A stretch of 43,271 nt of DNA from Intestinimonas sp. (GTDB lineage: Bacteria; Bacillota; Clostridia; Oscillospirales; Oscillospiraceae), in the NCBI RefSeq assembly GCF_026169115.1, contig NZ_JAPFEA010000060.1, positions 1 through 43,271 on the forward strand. Reading direction: 5' to 3'. The notes beneath the pieces were generated by a model. It was not told the origin of the DNA, searched no databases, and was given only the letters and a program-made list of their open reading frames with translations. Position numbers and translations under genes: made by a program. Shown one piece after another: positions 1-7,726 of the stretch; within the stretch, counting starts at the first letter, position 1; each line of letters starts with the position of its first letter.

Positions 1-279
1 CAGCTTGTTTTCCATCTGTAACCGCTGGATCTCATAGGCCTGCTCTGCCGCAATATCTTTGGGCTCAGCTGTTTTCTTCGGCCTGCCCTTGGGGCGTGGT
101 ACGATCCCTGCCTCCAGCTTTCGTTCTTTCCTGCGCTCTCGTACCAGCAGCTGCTTTACCACATACTTATCCTGAAACCCAAAGAGCTCTGCCACTTCCC
201 GCTGCGTTTTCCCCTCTGACAGCATGACTTTGATTTCCGGCAGCAGCCCCTGAACCAGTGTGTAATTTCGATTCCGCAT
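1..279 (-). CDS. IS3-family transposase OrfA, N-terminal part
   Basis: This is the first 93 residues of a small helix-turn-helix protein that runs off the left edge. It begins MRNRNYTLVQGLLPEIKVML, continues through a GKTQREVAELFGFQ helix-turn-helix and a basic RPKGRPKKTA stretch, and then enters a charged, probably coiled-coil segment (AEQAYEIQRLQMENKL). This order is typical of IS3 OrfA proteins, which supply DNA binding and are joined to the OrfB integrase by programmed frameshifting. OrfB is not in the window. The ATG at 279 is preceded by AGGGGG lying inside a strong stem-loop, so its translation may be controlled (see 284-324). Confidence 0.75.
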   Translation of the reverse strand, partial: MRNRNYTLVQGLLPEIKVMLSEGKTQREVAELFGFQDKYVVKQLLVRERRKERKLEAGIVPRPKGRPKKTAEPKDIAAEQAYEIQRLQMENKL

Positions 280-283
280 AACG

Positions 284-324
284 ATACCCCCTGATGTAGT
301 CTATTTTCCTACATCAGGGGGTAT
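284..324 (-). promoter_or_regulatory. Stem-loop that hides the transposase ribosome site
   Basis: Two perfect 16-nt arms (284-299 and 309-324) flank a 9-nt loop. On the minus strand the AGGGGG ribosome site of OrfA lies in the 3' arm, about 6 nt before the ATG at 279. A transcript starting outside the element would fold this stem and block initiation; a transcript starting inside the loop would lack the 5' arm. Such protection against readthrough is known for other insertion sequences; its action here is inferred. Confidence 0.6.
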
Positions 325-357
325 TTTGTCACTGTCCGTTTTTACTGGTTCAGTTCA

Positions 358-387
358 AGGCTCGCCCGATGGGCGGGCCTCTTTTTT
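358..387 (+). terminator. Rho-independent terminator beside the IS end
   Basis: A 10-bp stem (358-367 with 371-380, loop GAT) is followed by CTTTTTT. It points away from the IS. Its gene must lie on the far side of the IS, so the element probably inserted between a gene and its terminator. Confidence 0.65.
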
Positions 388-442
388 GCGGCGGAACGTC
401 TGAACCCCACCCTCGCCCACATGGTACCGTTTGATTTGCGGG

Positions 443-587
443 GTGCGGCTTCCCAGACGCGCTAAACCACGCCTGATGCCCACCCTCATCCGTCATTTGC
501 TTCGCAAATGCCACCTTCCCCCTGGGAGGGGGAAGGTTTTTCTGGCTCCCTCTCTGAGGGAGCTGTCGCCACAGGCGACTGAGGGAG
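443..587. repeat. Composite intergenic repeat with nested hairpins
   Basis: The gene-free stretch 353-748 contains short palindromes in series: GCTTCCCAGACGCGC near 450 (reverse complement of a segment in the 13.7 and 13.9 kb repeats), CATTTGC/GCAAATG (494-510), CCTTCCCCCT/AGGGGGAAGG followed by T5 (514-541), and GAGGGAGC-GTCGCC/GGCGAC-GAGGGAG (544-587). Repeats of this look are dispersed in many gut Clostridia. No coding sequence is supported here. An AT-rich tract follows at 610-640. Confidence 0.6.
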
Positions 588-748
588 TCCGGTATCGCTT
601 GGCGCGCCCAAAAATATTTTTCAAAAAAATTTTTTCCTCCCTGCGATAAAACCGGAGCCCCACCCGTTATAGAGACAGAAAGGGACAAGGACCAAGTCCT
701 CGCAGAAGCACCAACATCACATTGTTTTATTATAAGGAGGAAACGACA

Positions 749-1735
749 ATGAAAAATCAGAAGAGATGGAAAGACATGCTGGCCGGCGCCCTGGTGGTGA
801 CCGCCGTGGCCGCCATGGCCGTGCCCGCTCTGGCCGCCACCGGCAGCCGCAACGTCCAGGTGGACTACTCCGACATCAAGCTGGTCATCAACGGAGAGAC
901 CGTCACCCCCCGGGACGGCAACGGCAACGTGGTGGAGCCCTTCACCATCGACGGCACCACCTACCTCCCCGTCCGGGCGGTGGCCAACGCCCTGGGCATG
1001 GACGTGGACTGGAACGGCAAGACCCACACCGTCACCCTCACCGGTAGCGTGGACGACAGCGCCGGCGACTACATCGGCAAGGCCCGGGCCAAGGAGATCG
1101 CCCTGGACCACGCCGGCCTCACTTACAGCGACGTGGCCTTCGTCCGGGTGGAGTTGGACCGGGACGACGGTCAGGCCCGGTATGAGGTGGAGTTCTATGC
1201 CGGGAAGAAGGAGTACGACTACGAGATCAACGCCGTCACCGGCAAGATCCTGGACGTGGATTTCGATATTGAGGGCTTCACCATCCCCTCCGACAGCACC
1301 GACGACTACATTGGCGCGGCCAAGGCCAAGTCCATCGCCCTGGACCACGCCGACGTCTCCTCCAGCGCCGCCACCTTCGACCATGTGGAGCTGGACTGGG
1401 ACGACGGCCGGGCCATCTATGAGGTAGAGTTCCACGCCGGGAACAAGGAGTACGACTACGACATCGACGCCGTTACCGGCAAGATCCTCAGCTATGACTT
1501 TGACGCCGAGCACTACGCTCCCTCTGACGACAAGGACGACCTCATCAGCGAGAGCAAGGCCAAGTCCATCGTCAAGGACCGGGCCGGCTCTGCCTCCGGC
1601 ACCTTCCAGGAGTTCAAGCTGGACTGGGACGACGGTCGGGCCGTCTACGAGGGCGAGTACCGGGTGGGCTATGCCGAGTATGACTTCGAGATCGACGCCG
1701 CCACCGGCGCCGTGCTGGAGTGGAGCGCAGACTGA
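749..1735 (+). CDS. Secreted protein with stalk domain and three PepSY repeats
   Basis: A 328-residue exported protein. Residues 1-30 form a signal peptide ending ALA-AT. Residues about 35-95 match the copper amine oxidase N-terminal (stalk) domain, a cell-surface module, with the block TYLPVRAVANALGMDVDWN. Three PepSY repeats follow (about 105-170, 185-250, 265-325), each with an AKxIALDHA helix, an ELDxDDGxAxYEVEF strand pair and YDYEIxAxTGKIL. PepSY domains are often linked to peptidase inhibition or cell-wall metabolism; the role here is unknown. The ATG at 749 follows AAGGAGG by 8 nt. A strong terminator follows, so the gene appears monocistronic. Confidence 0.85.
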   Translation: MKNQKRWKDMLAGALVVTAVAAMAVPALAATGSRNVQVDYSDIKLVINGETVTPRDGNGNVVEPFTIDGTTYLPVRAVANALGMDVDWNGKTHTVTLTGSVDDSAGDYIGKARAKEIALDHAGLTYSDVAFVRVELDRDDGQARYEVEFYAGKKEYDYEINAVTGKILDVDFDIEGFTIPSDSTDDYIGAAKAKSIALDHADVSSSAATFDHVELDWDDGRAIYEVEFHAGNKEYDYDIDAVTGKILSYDFDAEHYAPSDDKDDLISESKAKSIVKDRAGSASGTFQEFKLDWDDGRAVYEGEYRVGYAEYDFEIDAATGAVLEWSAD

Positions 1736-1762
1736 GCCTGCACAGAGAAACGGGAATTGTGG

Positions 1763-1814
1763 AAAAAACCGGGTCCGTCCCGCCGAAAAATCGGCGGGAC
1801 GAACCCGGTTTTCT
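1763..1814. terminator. Strong terminator after the PepSY gene
   Basis: A GC-rich stem of about 20 bp (AAACCGGGT..CGTCCCGCCG with CGGCGGGACG..ACCCGGTTTT) encloses an AAAAAT loop. Both flanks are A/T-rich, so it can act in either direction. Confidence 0.8.
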
Positions 1815-1878
1815 GCATGTGGACGGACTTTTACACATAAGCTGTGGAAGAAGGTCCCTGCGGAAAGGAGCTGCGCCC

Positions 1879-2082
1879 ATGCACACAGCAGAGCTGGAAC
1901 CAGACGCCATCGGCCTTTTGAGCCGGGTGGTGGTCCAAGGCAGGACCCCGGTGGGGTGCCGTCTGGTGACCGCCCCGGAGGGAAAGGTCATCGAACGGGG
2001 GGAGAGCGGCCTGTTCCGGGTCCTCTTCTCCGACGGCAGCCGCCAGTGGTACTGGCCGGAGGAGCTCCGCGCGGCCCGGTAG
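1879..2082 (+). CDS. Small hypothetical protein, 67 residues
   Basis: I do not recognise this family. The ATG at 1879 has GGAAAGGAG about 9 nt upstream and the frame ends just before a terminator at 2115, both of which favour a real gene. The product is soluble, with no signal peptide or membrane segment. Its C-terminal half has an alternating strand pattern ending in FSDGSRQWYWPEELR, suggestive of a small beta-barrel or Tudor/SH3-like fold. It lies between two terminators and is probably transcribed alone. Confidence 0.6.
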   Translation: MHTAELEPDAIGLLSRVVVQGRTPVGCRLVTAPEGKVIERGESGLFRVLFSDGSRQWYWPEELRAAR

Positions 2083-2114
2083 GCGTTCCCGCCTGCCGGG
2101 TTCTTTCAAAAAGC

Positions 2115-2154
2115 TGTGGGGGCGCTCCCATCCGGGAGCGCCCCCACAATTTTC
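2115..2154. terminator. Convergent bidirectional terminator
   Basis: A perfect 15-bp stem (TGTGGGGGCGCTCCC paired with its complement, 4-nt loop) is followed by AATTTT. It separates the plus-strand small gene from the minus-strand WYL regulator whose stop is at 2158. Confidence 0.85.
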
Positions 2155-2157
2155 CCC

Positions 2158-3147
2158 TCAGCTCTGGGTCAGGGCGGCCCGGAGCTGGTCCCGGTAGGCC
2201 GTCACCGCCCAGTCCGGAGCGGTGAGCGTCACCCCGCTGCCCAGGCCGAACAGCCATCCAAAAAACTGGGGGGAGACCACCGCCTCCACGGTAATGGTGA
2301 AGTGGTCAGGGCCATCTGGCACCAGGATCACGTCCTGGCCGAACCGGTCCAGCATGACCCCCACCATGGCGTTGACGCACCGGAGCCGGACCCGGCCCTC
2401 CCTGCCGCTGAACATGCCGAAGTGCTTGGCGGCGTAGGCCGCCATGTCAAAGGTGGCCCGCTCCAGGTCCTCTCCCTTTTCCAGCTTCAGGCAGGTGACG
2501 GCCAGCTCGGCCATCTTGTCCACCCGGTAGTGGCGCACCTCCTTTTTGGCCCCATCCCAGCCCACCAGATAGTAGTTCTCGCTGTTCCAGATGAGGCCGT
2601 GGGGGAAGACGGTATACCGCCGCCCGTTCCGGCGGAAGACCTTTTCCTTGTGTACGTCGTAGTCAAAGTACCGGAAGGTCACCGCCTTCCCTGCGGCCAG
2701 GGCCGTGTGGAGCTTGTCGATGGAGTAATAGACGCTCTCGTTCATGGTCTTCGCCCGCCGCTCCACGTAGACCTGCCGCTGGAGCTGCCGGGCCTGGTGG
2801 ATGCTGGTCAGGCCCTCCAGCTTTCGGATGAGGTCGTCGCTCTTGCGCTTGGTGATAAATTTGCAGGACTGCACCGCGTCCACCAGCAGCTTGAGCTCCG
2901 GCAGCTGGAAGGCCCGCTCGCCCACAAACCACCCCGGATCGTTCCCCTTCCGGCTCTGAACGTCCAGCCCCTGCTGCCGGAGGGCCTCCATATCGTCATA
3001 GATGCTCTTGCGCTCCGCCGGGATGCCGCGGGCCTCCAGGGCCTCGATGATGGCCCGGATGGACATGGGATGGTCCTCGTCGGTGCGCTCCAAAAGGAGC
3101 GCCCGGAGCACCAGCAGCTTCTGCTTCTGACCTCCGCCCCTGGGCAT
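2158..3147 (-). CDS. WYL-domain transcriptional regulator
   Basis: A 329-residue DeoR/YafY-type regulator. A winged helix-turn-helix occupies residues about 8-75 (RAIIEALEARGIPAERKSIY, then DDMEAL), followed by a linker and the WYL domain (about 135-245) with FRYFDYD, RYTVFPHGLIWNSENYYLVGW and the HYRVDKM block, then a WCX-like C-terminus. WYL domains usually bind a ligand or nucleic acid that controls DNA binding. I chose the ATG at 3147, which has AAAGGGGG upstream, over the ATG at 3168, because an extended -10 at 3181-3189 would start transcription almost on top of the latter. It is divergent from the muropeptide operon starting at 3456 and might control it; this is inference from position only. 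Confidence 0.85.
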   Translation of the reverse strand: MPRGGGQKQKLLVLRALLLERTDEDHPMSIRAIIEALEARGIPAERKSIYDDMEALRQQGLDVQSRKGNDPGWFVGERAFQLPELKLLVDAVQSCKFITKRKSDDLIRKLEGLTSIHQARQLQRQVYVERRAKTMNESVYYSIDKLHTALAAGKAVTFRYFDYDVHKEKVFRRNGRRYTVFPHGLIWNSENYYLVGWDGAKKEVRHYRVDKMAELAVTCLKLEKGEDLERATFDMAAYAAKHFGMFSGREGRVRLRCVNAMVGVMLDRFGQDVILVPDGPDHFTITVEAVVSPQFFGWLFGLGSGVTLTAPDWAVTAYRDQLRAALTQS

Positions 3148-3180
3148 GGGCGCCGCCCCCTTTCTCATGTGCTCTCTTTT

Positions 3181-3189
3181 ATTCTACCA
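3181..3189 (-). promoter_or_regulatory. Extended -10 promoter of the WYL gene
   Basis: On the minus strand TGGTAGAAT matches TGN-TATAAT closely. No good -35 is visible, as expected for an extended -10 promoter. The start point would fall near 3174. Confidence 0.45.
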
Positions 3190-3339
3190 GATCAACAGTC
3201 CCAAAAAAAGGACTTTTCTGCGCCCGGCGGCCTGCCGCATCTCAGCCGGGCCGTTCAAAAATGCAACTTGCCCCGCCCGAACCTTCATAATCAGGCGTCG
3301 CCCTCCCCGGGGCTCGGAGAGAGGGCATCAGGTTTTCTC

Positions 3340-3368
3340 TTTACAAGCCGGTCAAGTCATGGTACAAT
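3340..3368 (+). promoter_or_regulatory. Sigma-A promoter of the muropeptide operon
   Basis: TTTACA (3340-3345) and TACAAT (3363-3368) are separated by exactly 17 nt. The start point should be near 3375, leaving a leader of about 80 nt that contains three dyads (3378-3442). Confidence 0.75.
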
Positions 3369-3377
3369 TCACCTAAG

Positions 3378-3442
3378 TGAAGTTTCAAAGCAAACGAAAT
3401 TTTTGAAACGAATAACTTCAGAAATATTGAAATTTTATTTCA
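3378..3442 (+). promoter_or_regulatory. Three TGAA/TTCA dyads, probable repressor sites
   Basis: Directly downstream of the -10 lie TGAAGTTTCA (3378-3387), TGAAACGAATAACTTCA (3404-3420) and the near-perfect TGAAATTTTATTTCA (3428-3442, arms TGAAAT/ATTTCA). The last overlaps the base before the AGGGGG ribosome site. Sites of this TGAAAT-N-ATTTCA type resemble those of MurR/RpiR-family regulators of cell-wall sugar and peptide use; no RpiR gene is in the window. The same half-sites can also pair as RNA (GTTTCAAA 3382-3389 with TTTGAAAC 3402-3409). Confidence 0.55.
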
Positions 3443-3455
3443 GGGGGCATGACCC

Positions 3456-4544
3456 ATGGTGATTCAGGATATTCGTGTCGGGCGCATCTCGCTGCCGCTG
3501 CGCCATCCCTTCAAAACCGCCTTGCGCACCGTCACCCATCTGGAGGATGTGGTGGTGATGGTGGTGGCCGACGACGGCCGGGTGGGCTACGGCGAGGCGC
3601 CGCCCACCGCCGTCATCACCGGCGACACCATCGGCTCCATCGAGTGCGCCGTCCGGGACTTCATCCGCCCCGCCCTGGTGGGGATGGAGGTGGAGGACCT
3701 GGACGGGGTGATGAACCGGCTCCAAAGCTGCATGGTGAAGAACACCTCCGCCAAGGCGGCGGTGGACATGGCGGTCTATGACCTCTGGGGCAAGAGGTAC
3801 GGCATCCCCGTGTGGCGGGCCCTCGGCGGCGCCCGGCGGGAGCTGGAGACCGACCTTACCATCTCGGTCAATCCTGTGGAGGAGATGGTCCGCGACAGCC
3901 TGGAGGCCGTGGGGCGCGGCTACCGCACTTTGAAGATCAAGGTGGGCAGAGACCCCAGGGCCGATGTGGACCGGATGGCCGCCATCCGGGAGGCTGTGGG
4001 CCCCGATGTGAAGCTCCGGGTGGACGCCAACCAGGGCTGGCAGGCCAAGGAGGCGGTGGCCATTATCTCCGCCATGGAGGACAGGGGGCTGGACATCGAC
4101 CTGGTGGAGCAGCCCGTCCCCGCCCACGACCTGGAGGGCATGGTCTATGTCACCAGCCAGGTGCAGACCCCCATCCTGGCCGACGAGTCGGTCTTTTCCC
4201 CCGCCGACGCGGTGGAGCTCATCCGCCGGGGGGCGGCCGACCTCATCAACATCAAGCTCATGAAGACCGGCGGCATCTGGCAGGCCCTGAAAATCTGCGA
4301 CGTGGCCGAGATCTACGGCGTGGAGTGCATGATCGGCTGCATGCTGGAGTCCCGGCTCTCGGTGGCCGCCGCCGCCCATCTGGCGGCGGGCCGGAGCGTC
4401 ATCACCCGGTGCGACCTGGACGGCCCCTCTCTGTGCGCCCAGGACCCCTTCGCCGGCGGACCGGTCTTCGACGAGGCCGTCATCCGCATGACGGACGACC
4501 CCGGCATCGGCGTGGAGAACATCCCCTGCGCCGACTGGCAGTGA
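3456..4544 (+). CDS. Dipeptide epimerase (L-Ala-D/L-Glu epimerase type)
   Basis: A 362-residue enolase-superfamily enzyme. The N-terminal capping domain is followed by the barrel with the expected catalytic set: K160 and K162 in TLKIKVGRD, metal ligands D190 (DANQGW), E218 (DLVEQPV) and D243 (LADES), and K267 in INIKLMKTGG. A DxD motif (D320, D322 in RCDLDGP) is the signature that binds the dipeptide amino group in L-Ala-D/L-Glu epimerases such as YkfB. It would turn the murein dipeptide L-Ala-D-Glu into L-Ala-L-Glu in the cytoplasm. It is the first gene of the salvage operon; the ATG at 3456 follows AGGGGG by 8 nt. An upstream ATG at 3449 is in another frame and sits too close to the ribosome site. 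Confidence 0.9.
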   Translation: MVIQDIRVGRISLPLRHPFKTALRTVTHLEDVVVMVVADDGRVGYGEAPPTAVITGDTIGSIECAVRDFIRPALVGMEVEDLDGVMNRLQSCMVKNTSAKAAVDMAVYDLWGKRYGIPVWRALGGARRELETDLTISVNPVEEMVRDSLEAVGRGYRTLKIKVGRDPRADVDRMAAIREAVGPDVKLRVDANQGWQAKEAVAIISAMEDRGLDIDLVEQPVPAHDLEGMVYVTSQVQTPILADESVFSPADAVELIRRGAADLINIKLMKTGGIWQALKICDVAEIYGVECMIGCMLESRLSVAAAAHLAAGRSVITRCDLDGPSLCAQDPFAGGPVFDEAVIRMTDDPGIGVENIPCADWQ

Positions 4545-4565
4545 CTCCCCCATTCCCGCATCAGC

Positions 4566-4583
4566 GCCGCATGCGCGGCTTTT
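4566..4583 (+). terminator. Weak hairpin after the epimerase gene
   Basis: GCCGC-ATGC-GCGGC followed by TTTT lies in the 94-nt gap before the binding-protein gene. The 5-bp stem is short, so it would at most attenuate readthrough. Confidence 0.35.
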
Positions 4584-4638
4584 GATGGTCCCCAGGCGGC
4601 GAGCCCGCCCCAAATTCAAGTGGAAAGAAGGAGAACGC

Positions 4639-6606
4639 ATGAAAAGAACCACACGATGGACGGCCCTCCTGCTGACCGGCGCCATGGTCCTGAGCCTGGC
4701 CGCCTGCGGCGGCGGCGGTACCCAGAGCAGCGGCGCCCCCACCGGCGATGGCGACGGCCCCGCCGTCTACCGCACCCTCTATTCCAGCGAAGTTGAGACC
4801 ATGAACTATCTGGTCACCACCACCCTCAACAACCTGGTCATCCCCGCCAACGTGGTGGACACCCTCATCGAGTACGACCGCTACGGCGTGGTCCAGCCCT
4901 CCCTGGCGGAAAGCTGGGAGCACAACGAGGACTACACCCAGTGGACCTTCCACATCCGCCAGGGCGTGAAGTGGGTGGACGCCGCCGGCGCTGAGGTGGC
5001 CGACGTCACCGCCCACGACTGGGTGACCGCCGCCCACTACATCCTGGACGCCCACAACGACTCCAGCAGCGAGTACAACTGGGAGGTCGCCCAGGTGACC
5101 AACGCCGCCAACTACTATAACTACACCGCCTATCAGCTGGCCCTGGAGACCGCCACCGACGGTACCGACGAAAACGGCAATCCCGCCAAGCTGGACGCCG
5201 ACGGCAATGTCATCGAGGAAGTGCCCGCCGTGGCCCCCGAGGACATCGGCGTGAAGGCCACCGACGACTACACCCTGGTCTTCACCCTGGACGCCCCCTG
5301 CTCCTACTTCCTGTCCATGCTGTGCTGGTCGGCCTTCATGCCCGTCAACGGCGAGTTCCTGGCCCAGTGCGGGGACACCTTCGGCACCAACGCCGACACC
5401 CTGCTCTACTGCGGGCCCTTCCGCCTGTCCTCCTTCAAGCCCCAGGAGGAGCGGGTGATGAGCAAGAACGCCTCCTATTGGGACAAGGACAACGTCTTCA
5501 TCGACGAGATCCGCGAGACCTACAACGCCGAGGCGTCCACCCTCTCCACCACCATGTACCTCCAGGGCGAGGTGGACTACGCCGAGATCAGCGCCAACCT
5601 GCTCGGCTCCCTGCTGAAGGATTACAGCGACCAGATCCACCCCTCCCGGCTGAACGTGGACTACTCCTACTGGTACCTCTTCAACTTCAACGCCAACTTT
5701 GACGCCGAGTACGAGCCGGAGAACTGGACCATCGCCGTCAACAACGAGAACTTCCGGCAGTCCATCCTCCACGGCCTGGACCGGGTCAACGCCATGCAGG
5801 TCTATGACTCCGAGGAGCCCGAGGCCCTGCTGAGCAACACCATCACCCCCCTGTCCTTCGCCTCCGCCTCCAAGGATTACGCCTACTACGGCGGCCTGGA
5901 CAAGTACACCGACGGCGACAGCTTCAACGCCGACCTGGCCCTGGAGTACAAGGCCAAGGCCATGGAGGAGCTCTCCGCCGAGGGCTGCACCTTCCCCGTG
6001 AAGGTCTACATGCGCTACAACCCCACCACCACCAACTGGGCCGAGGAGTGCCAGCTGGTGGAGCAGCAGATGGAGAACCTGCTGGGCGCCGACTACATCG
6101 ACATCATCGTGGAGGCCGGCCCCGACACCGGCTTCCTGGCCGCCGTCCGCCGCACCGGCGACTACGGCCTCATGAAGTGCAACTGGGGCGCCGACTACGC
6201 CGACGCCTCCTCCTTCGTGGTGGACCCCTTCGGCACCGGCTCCACTTACAGCTTCATCTTCAAGAGTGAGGACCCCGAGACCCAGGGCTACTACCAGCAG
6301 TACCTGGACCTCATCGCCAAGGGCCTGACTGCCACCGATGAGGAGGAGCGTTACGAGACCATCGCCCAGGCCGAGGCCGTGCTGCTCGACCACGCCTTCG
6401 CCATCCCCATGCACACCTCTCAACGCACCTACTCCTTCTCCAAGCTCAACGTCTTTGAAGGTCCCTATGCCGCCTTCGGCTTCGCCACCCAGCGGTACAA
6501 GGGCCAGCACCTGATGGAGAAGTCCATGGGTATGGAGGAGTTCGAGGCCGCCTACCAGACCTGGCTGGAAGAGCGCGACGCCGCCCTGGCCGCCGCCGCC
6601 CAGTGA
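4639..6606 (+). CDS. Oligopeptide ABC transporter substrate-binding lipoprotein
   Basis: A 655-residue SBP family 5 protein (OppA/DppA-like). Residues 1-22 are a lipoprotein signal with lipobox SLAAC, lipidated Cys at 23, then a Gly/Ser/Thr-rich tether. The body has the family landmarks: NVVDTLIEYDRYGVVQPSLA, a WTFHIRQGVKW block near residue 110, the YCGPFRLSSF region and a C-terminal TQRY segment. It is longer than typical DppE proteins, with an acidic insertion around residues 175-200 (DGTDENGNPAKLDADGN). Placement after an L-Ala-Glu epimerase and before peptidases suggests that the cargo is murein peptides. The ATG at 4639 follows GAAGGAG; the two hairpins downstream may raise its dose relative to the permeases. 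Confidence 0.9.
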   Translation: MKRTTRWTALLLTGAMVLSLAACGGGGTQSSGAPTGDGDGPAVYRTLYSSEVETMNYLVTTTLNNLVIPANVVDTLIEYDRYGVVQPSLAESWEHNEDYTQWTFHIRQGVKWVDAAGAEVADVTAHDWVTAAHYILDAHNDSSSEYNWEVAQVTNAANYYNYTAYQLALETATDGTDENGNPAKLDADGNVIEEVPAVAPEDIGVKATDDYTLVFTLDAPCSYFLSMLCWSAFMPVNGEFLAQCGDTFGTNADTLLYCGPFRLSSFKPQEERVMSKNASYWDKDNVFIDEIRETYNAEASTLSTTMYLQGEVDYAEISANLLGSLLKDYSDQIHPSRLNVDYSYWYLFNFNANFDAEYEPENWTIAVNNENFRQSILHGLDRVNAMQVYDSEEPEALLSNTITPLSFASASKDYAYYGGLDKYTDGDSFNADLALEYKAKAMEELSAEGCTFPVKVYMRYNPTTTNWAEECQLVEQQMENLLGADYIDIIVEAGPDTGFLAAVRRTGDYGLMKCNWGADYADASSFVVDPFGTGSTYSFIFKSEDPETQGYYQQYLDLIAKGLTATDEEERYETIAQAEAVLLDHAFAIPMHTSQRTYSFSKLNVFEGPYAAFGFATQRYKGQHLMEKSMGMEEFEAAYQTWLEERDAALAAAAQ

Positions 6607-6661
6607 TCCACCCGTCCCACGCCCCGTCCGTCTGACCGGCGGACGGGGGCCTGATGCGACC

Positions 6662-6746
6662 GGCAGGATGGTCTGCAACAGACCATCCTGCCCGCGTCGC
6701 TGCGAAACCCATACATCCGGGCCCCACCGGGACCTGGATGTATGGG
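6662..6746 (+). promoter_or_regulatory. Two intercistronic hairpins after the binding-protein gene
   Basis: Hairpin 1 has perfect 14-bp arms (6662-6675 with 6679-6692, loop CAA). Hairpin 2 has 11-bp arms CCCATACATCC (6708-6718) and GGATGTATGGG (6736-6746). Neither is followed by a T run. Such structures after a solute-binding-protein gene commonly protect the upstream mRNA from 3' decay, giving more binding protein than permease. The second ends 11 nt before the AAGGAGG of the permease gene. Confidence 0.6.
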
Positions 6747-6772
6747 CTTCGCCCAACAAGGAGGTCGTTTCT

Positions 6773-7726
6773 GTGGCAAAATATATCCTCAAGCGTATTT
6801 TACGATCCATAATCACCATGCTCATCATCATTGTCGTGGTCTTTTCCCTGCTGCGGCTCATGCCCGTCGAGGGTTATTTTGAAAATTACGACAAGCTCAG
6901 CGAGACCCAGATCGAGGTGCGCCTCACCCAGCTGGGCCTGAAGGACCCGCTGCCCAAGCAGCTGTGGAATTTCCTCAAGCAGCTCTCCACCGGCGACCTG
7001 GGCACCTCCAACATCTACCGCAAGGGCGTGTCCATCAACGAGATCGTGGCCGAGAAAATGCCCATCTCCCTGCGCATGGGCCTCATCTCCCTCACCATCG
7101 CCCTGGCTTTGGGGCTCCCGCTGGGCGTGCTGATGGCCCGGAGCACCCGGACCCGCTGGAAACTGTGGGACAAGTTCGGCACCATCTTCATCGTCATCAT
7201 CCAGGCGGTGCCGTCGGCGGCCTACCACATCCTCATCCAGTTCGCCGGCTCCCAGGGTCCGCTGAAGCTGCCCATGCTCTTCTCCCAAAACGACCCGCGC
7301 AGCTACATCCTGCCCATCCTCTCCCTGTCCATCGGCAACATCGCTTACTATGCCATGTGGCTGCGCCGGTACATGGTGGATGAGTCCAACAAGGACTACA
7401 TCCGCCTGGCCCGGGCCAAGGGTCTGCCCGGAAGCGCCATCTCCCGCCGGCATGTCTTCCGCAACGCCATGGTCCCCCTCATCCAGTACATCCCCAACTC
7501 CATCCTCTTCACCCTCATGGGCTCGCTGTATGTGGAGTCGCTCTACTCCATCCCCGGCATGGGCGGGCTGCTGGTCACCGTCATCAAGCGGCAGGACAAC
7601 ACCATGGTGCAGGCCCTGGTACTCATCTACGCCGCCATCTCCATCCTGGGTCTGCTCTTCGGCGATATCCTTATGGCCGTGCTGGACCCCCGCATCAGCT
7701 TTACCCGGAAGGAGGGCTCCCGCTGA
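6773..7726 (+). CDS. Oligopeptide ABC transporter permease (DppB/OppB type)
   Basis: A 317-residue membrane protein with six predicted membrane segments. Residues 1-30 (YILKRILRSIITMLIIIVVV) are the first helix, followed by a large extracytoplasmic loop and the binding-protein-dependent transport domain. The EAA loop that contacts the ATPases is visible as YIRLARAKGLPGSAISRRHV. The C-terminus ends ILMAVLDPRISFTRKEGSR, typical of this subunit. Translation starts at GTG 6773, set by AAGGAGG at 6758-6764; the first in-frame ATG would lie far upstream without a ribosome site. The stop overlaps the next start (TGATG), so the two permeases are translationally coupled. Confidence 0.9.
   Translation: MAKYILKRILRSIITMLIIIVVVFSLLRLMPVEGYFENYDKLSETQIEVRLTQLGLKDPLPKQLWNFLKQLSTGDLGTSNIYRKGVSINEIVAEKMPISLRMGLISLTIALALGLPLGVLMARSTRTRWKLWDKFGTIFIVIIQAVPSAAYHILIQFAGSQGPLKLPMLFSQNDPRSYILPILSLSIGNIAYYAMWLRRYMVDESNKDYIRLARAKGLPGSAISRRHVFRNAMVPLIQYIPNSILFTLMGSLYVESLYSIPGMGGLLVTVIKRQDNTMVQALVLIYAAISILGLLFGDILMAVLDPRISFTRKEGSR

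Larger units (their letters stand above)
1..352 (-). mobile_element. IS3-family insertion sequence, one end
   Basis: The first 279 bases encode the start of an IS3-type OrfA on the minus strand. Outside it lies a probable terminal inverted repeat: read on the minus strand the end begins at 352 with TGAACCAGTAAAAACGGACA, which has the TG start typical of IS3-family ends. The other end and the target-site duplication are outside the window, so the exact boundary at 352 is an estimate. Confidence 0.7.

Noticed and set aside
3449..3781. Alternative start ATG at 3449
   Set aside because: It is in a different frame from the epimerase and lies only 1 nt after AGGGGG.
4561..6861. Long minus-strand open frame opposite the binding-protein gene
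   Set aside because: It is a shadow of GC-rich coding sequence: repetitive Gly/Val/Leu composition, no ribosome site, no domain, and the plus-strand frame is a clear SBP family 5 lipoprotein.
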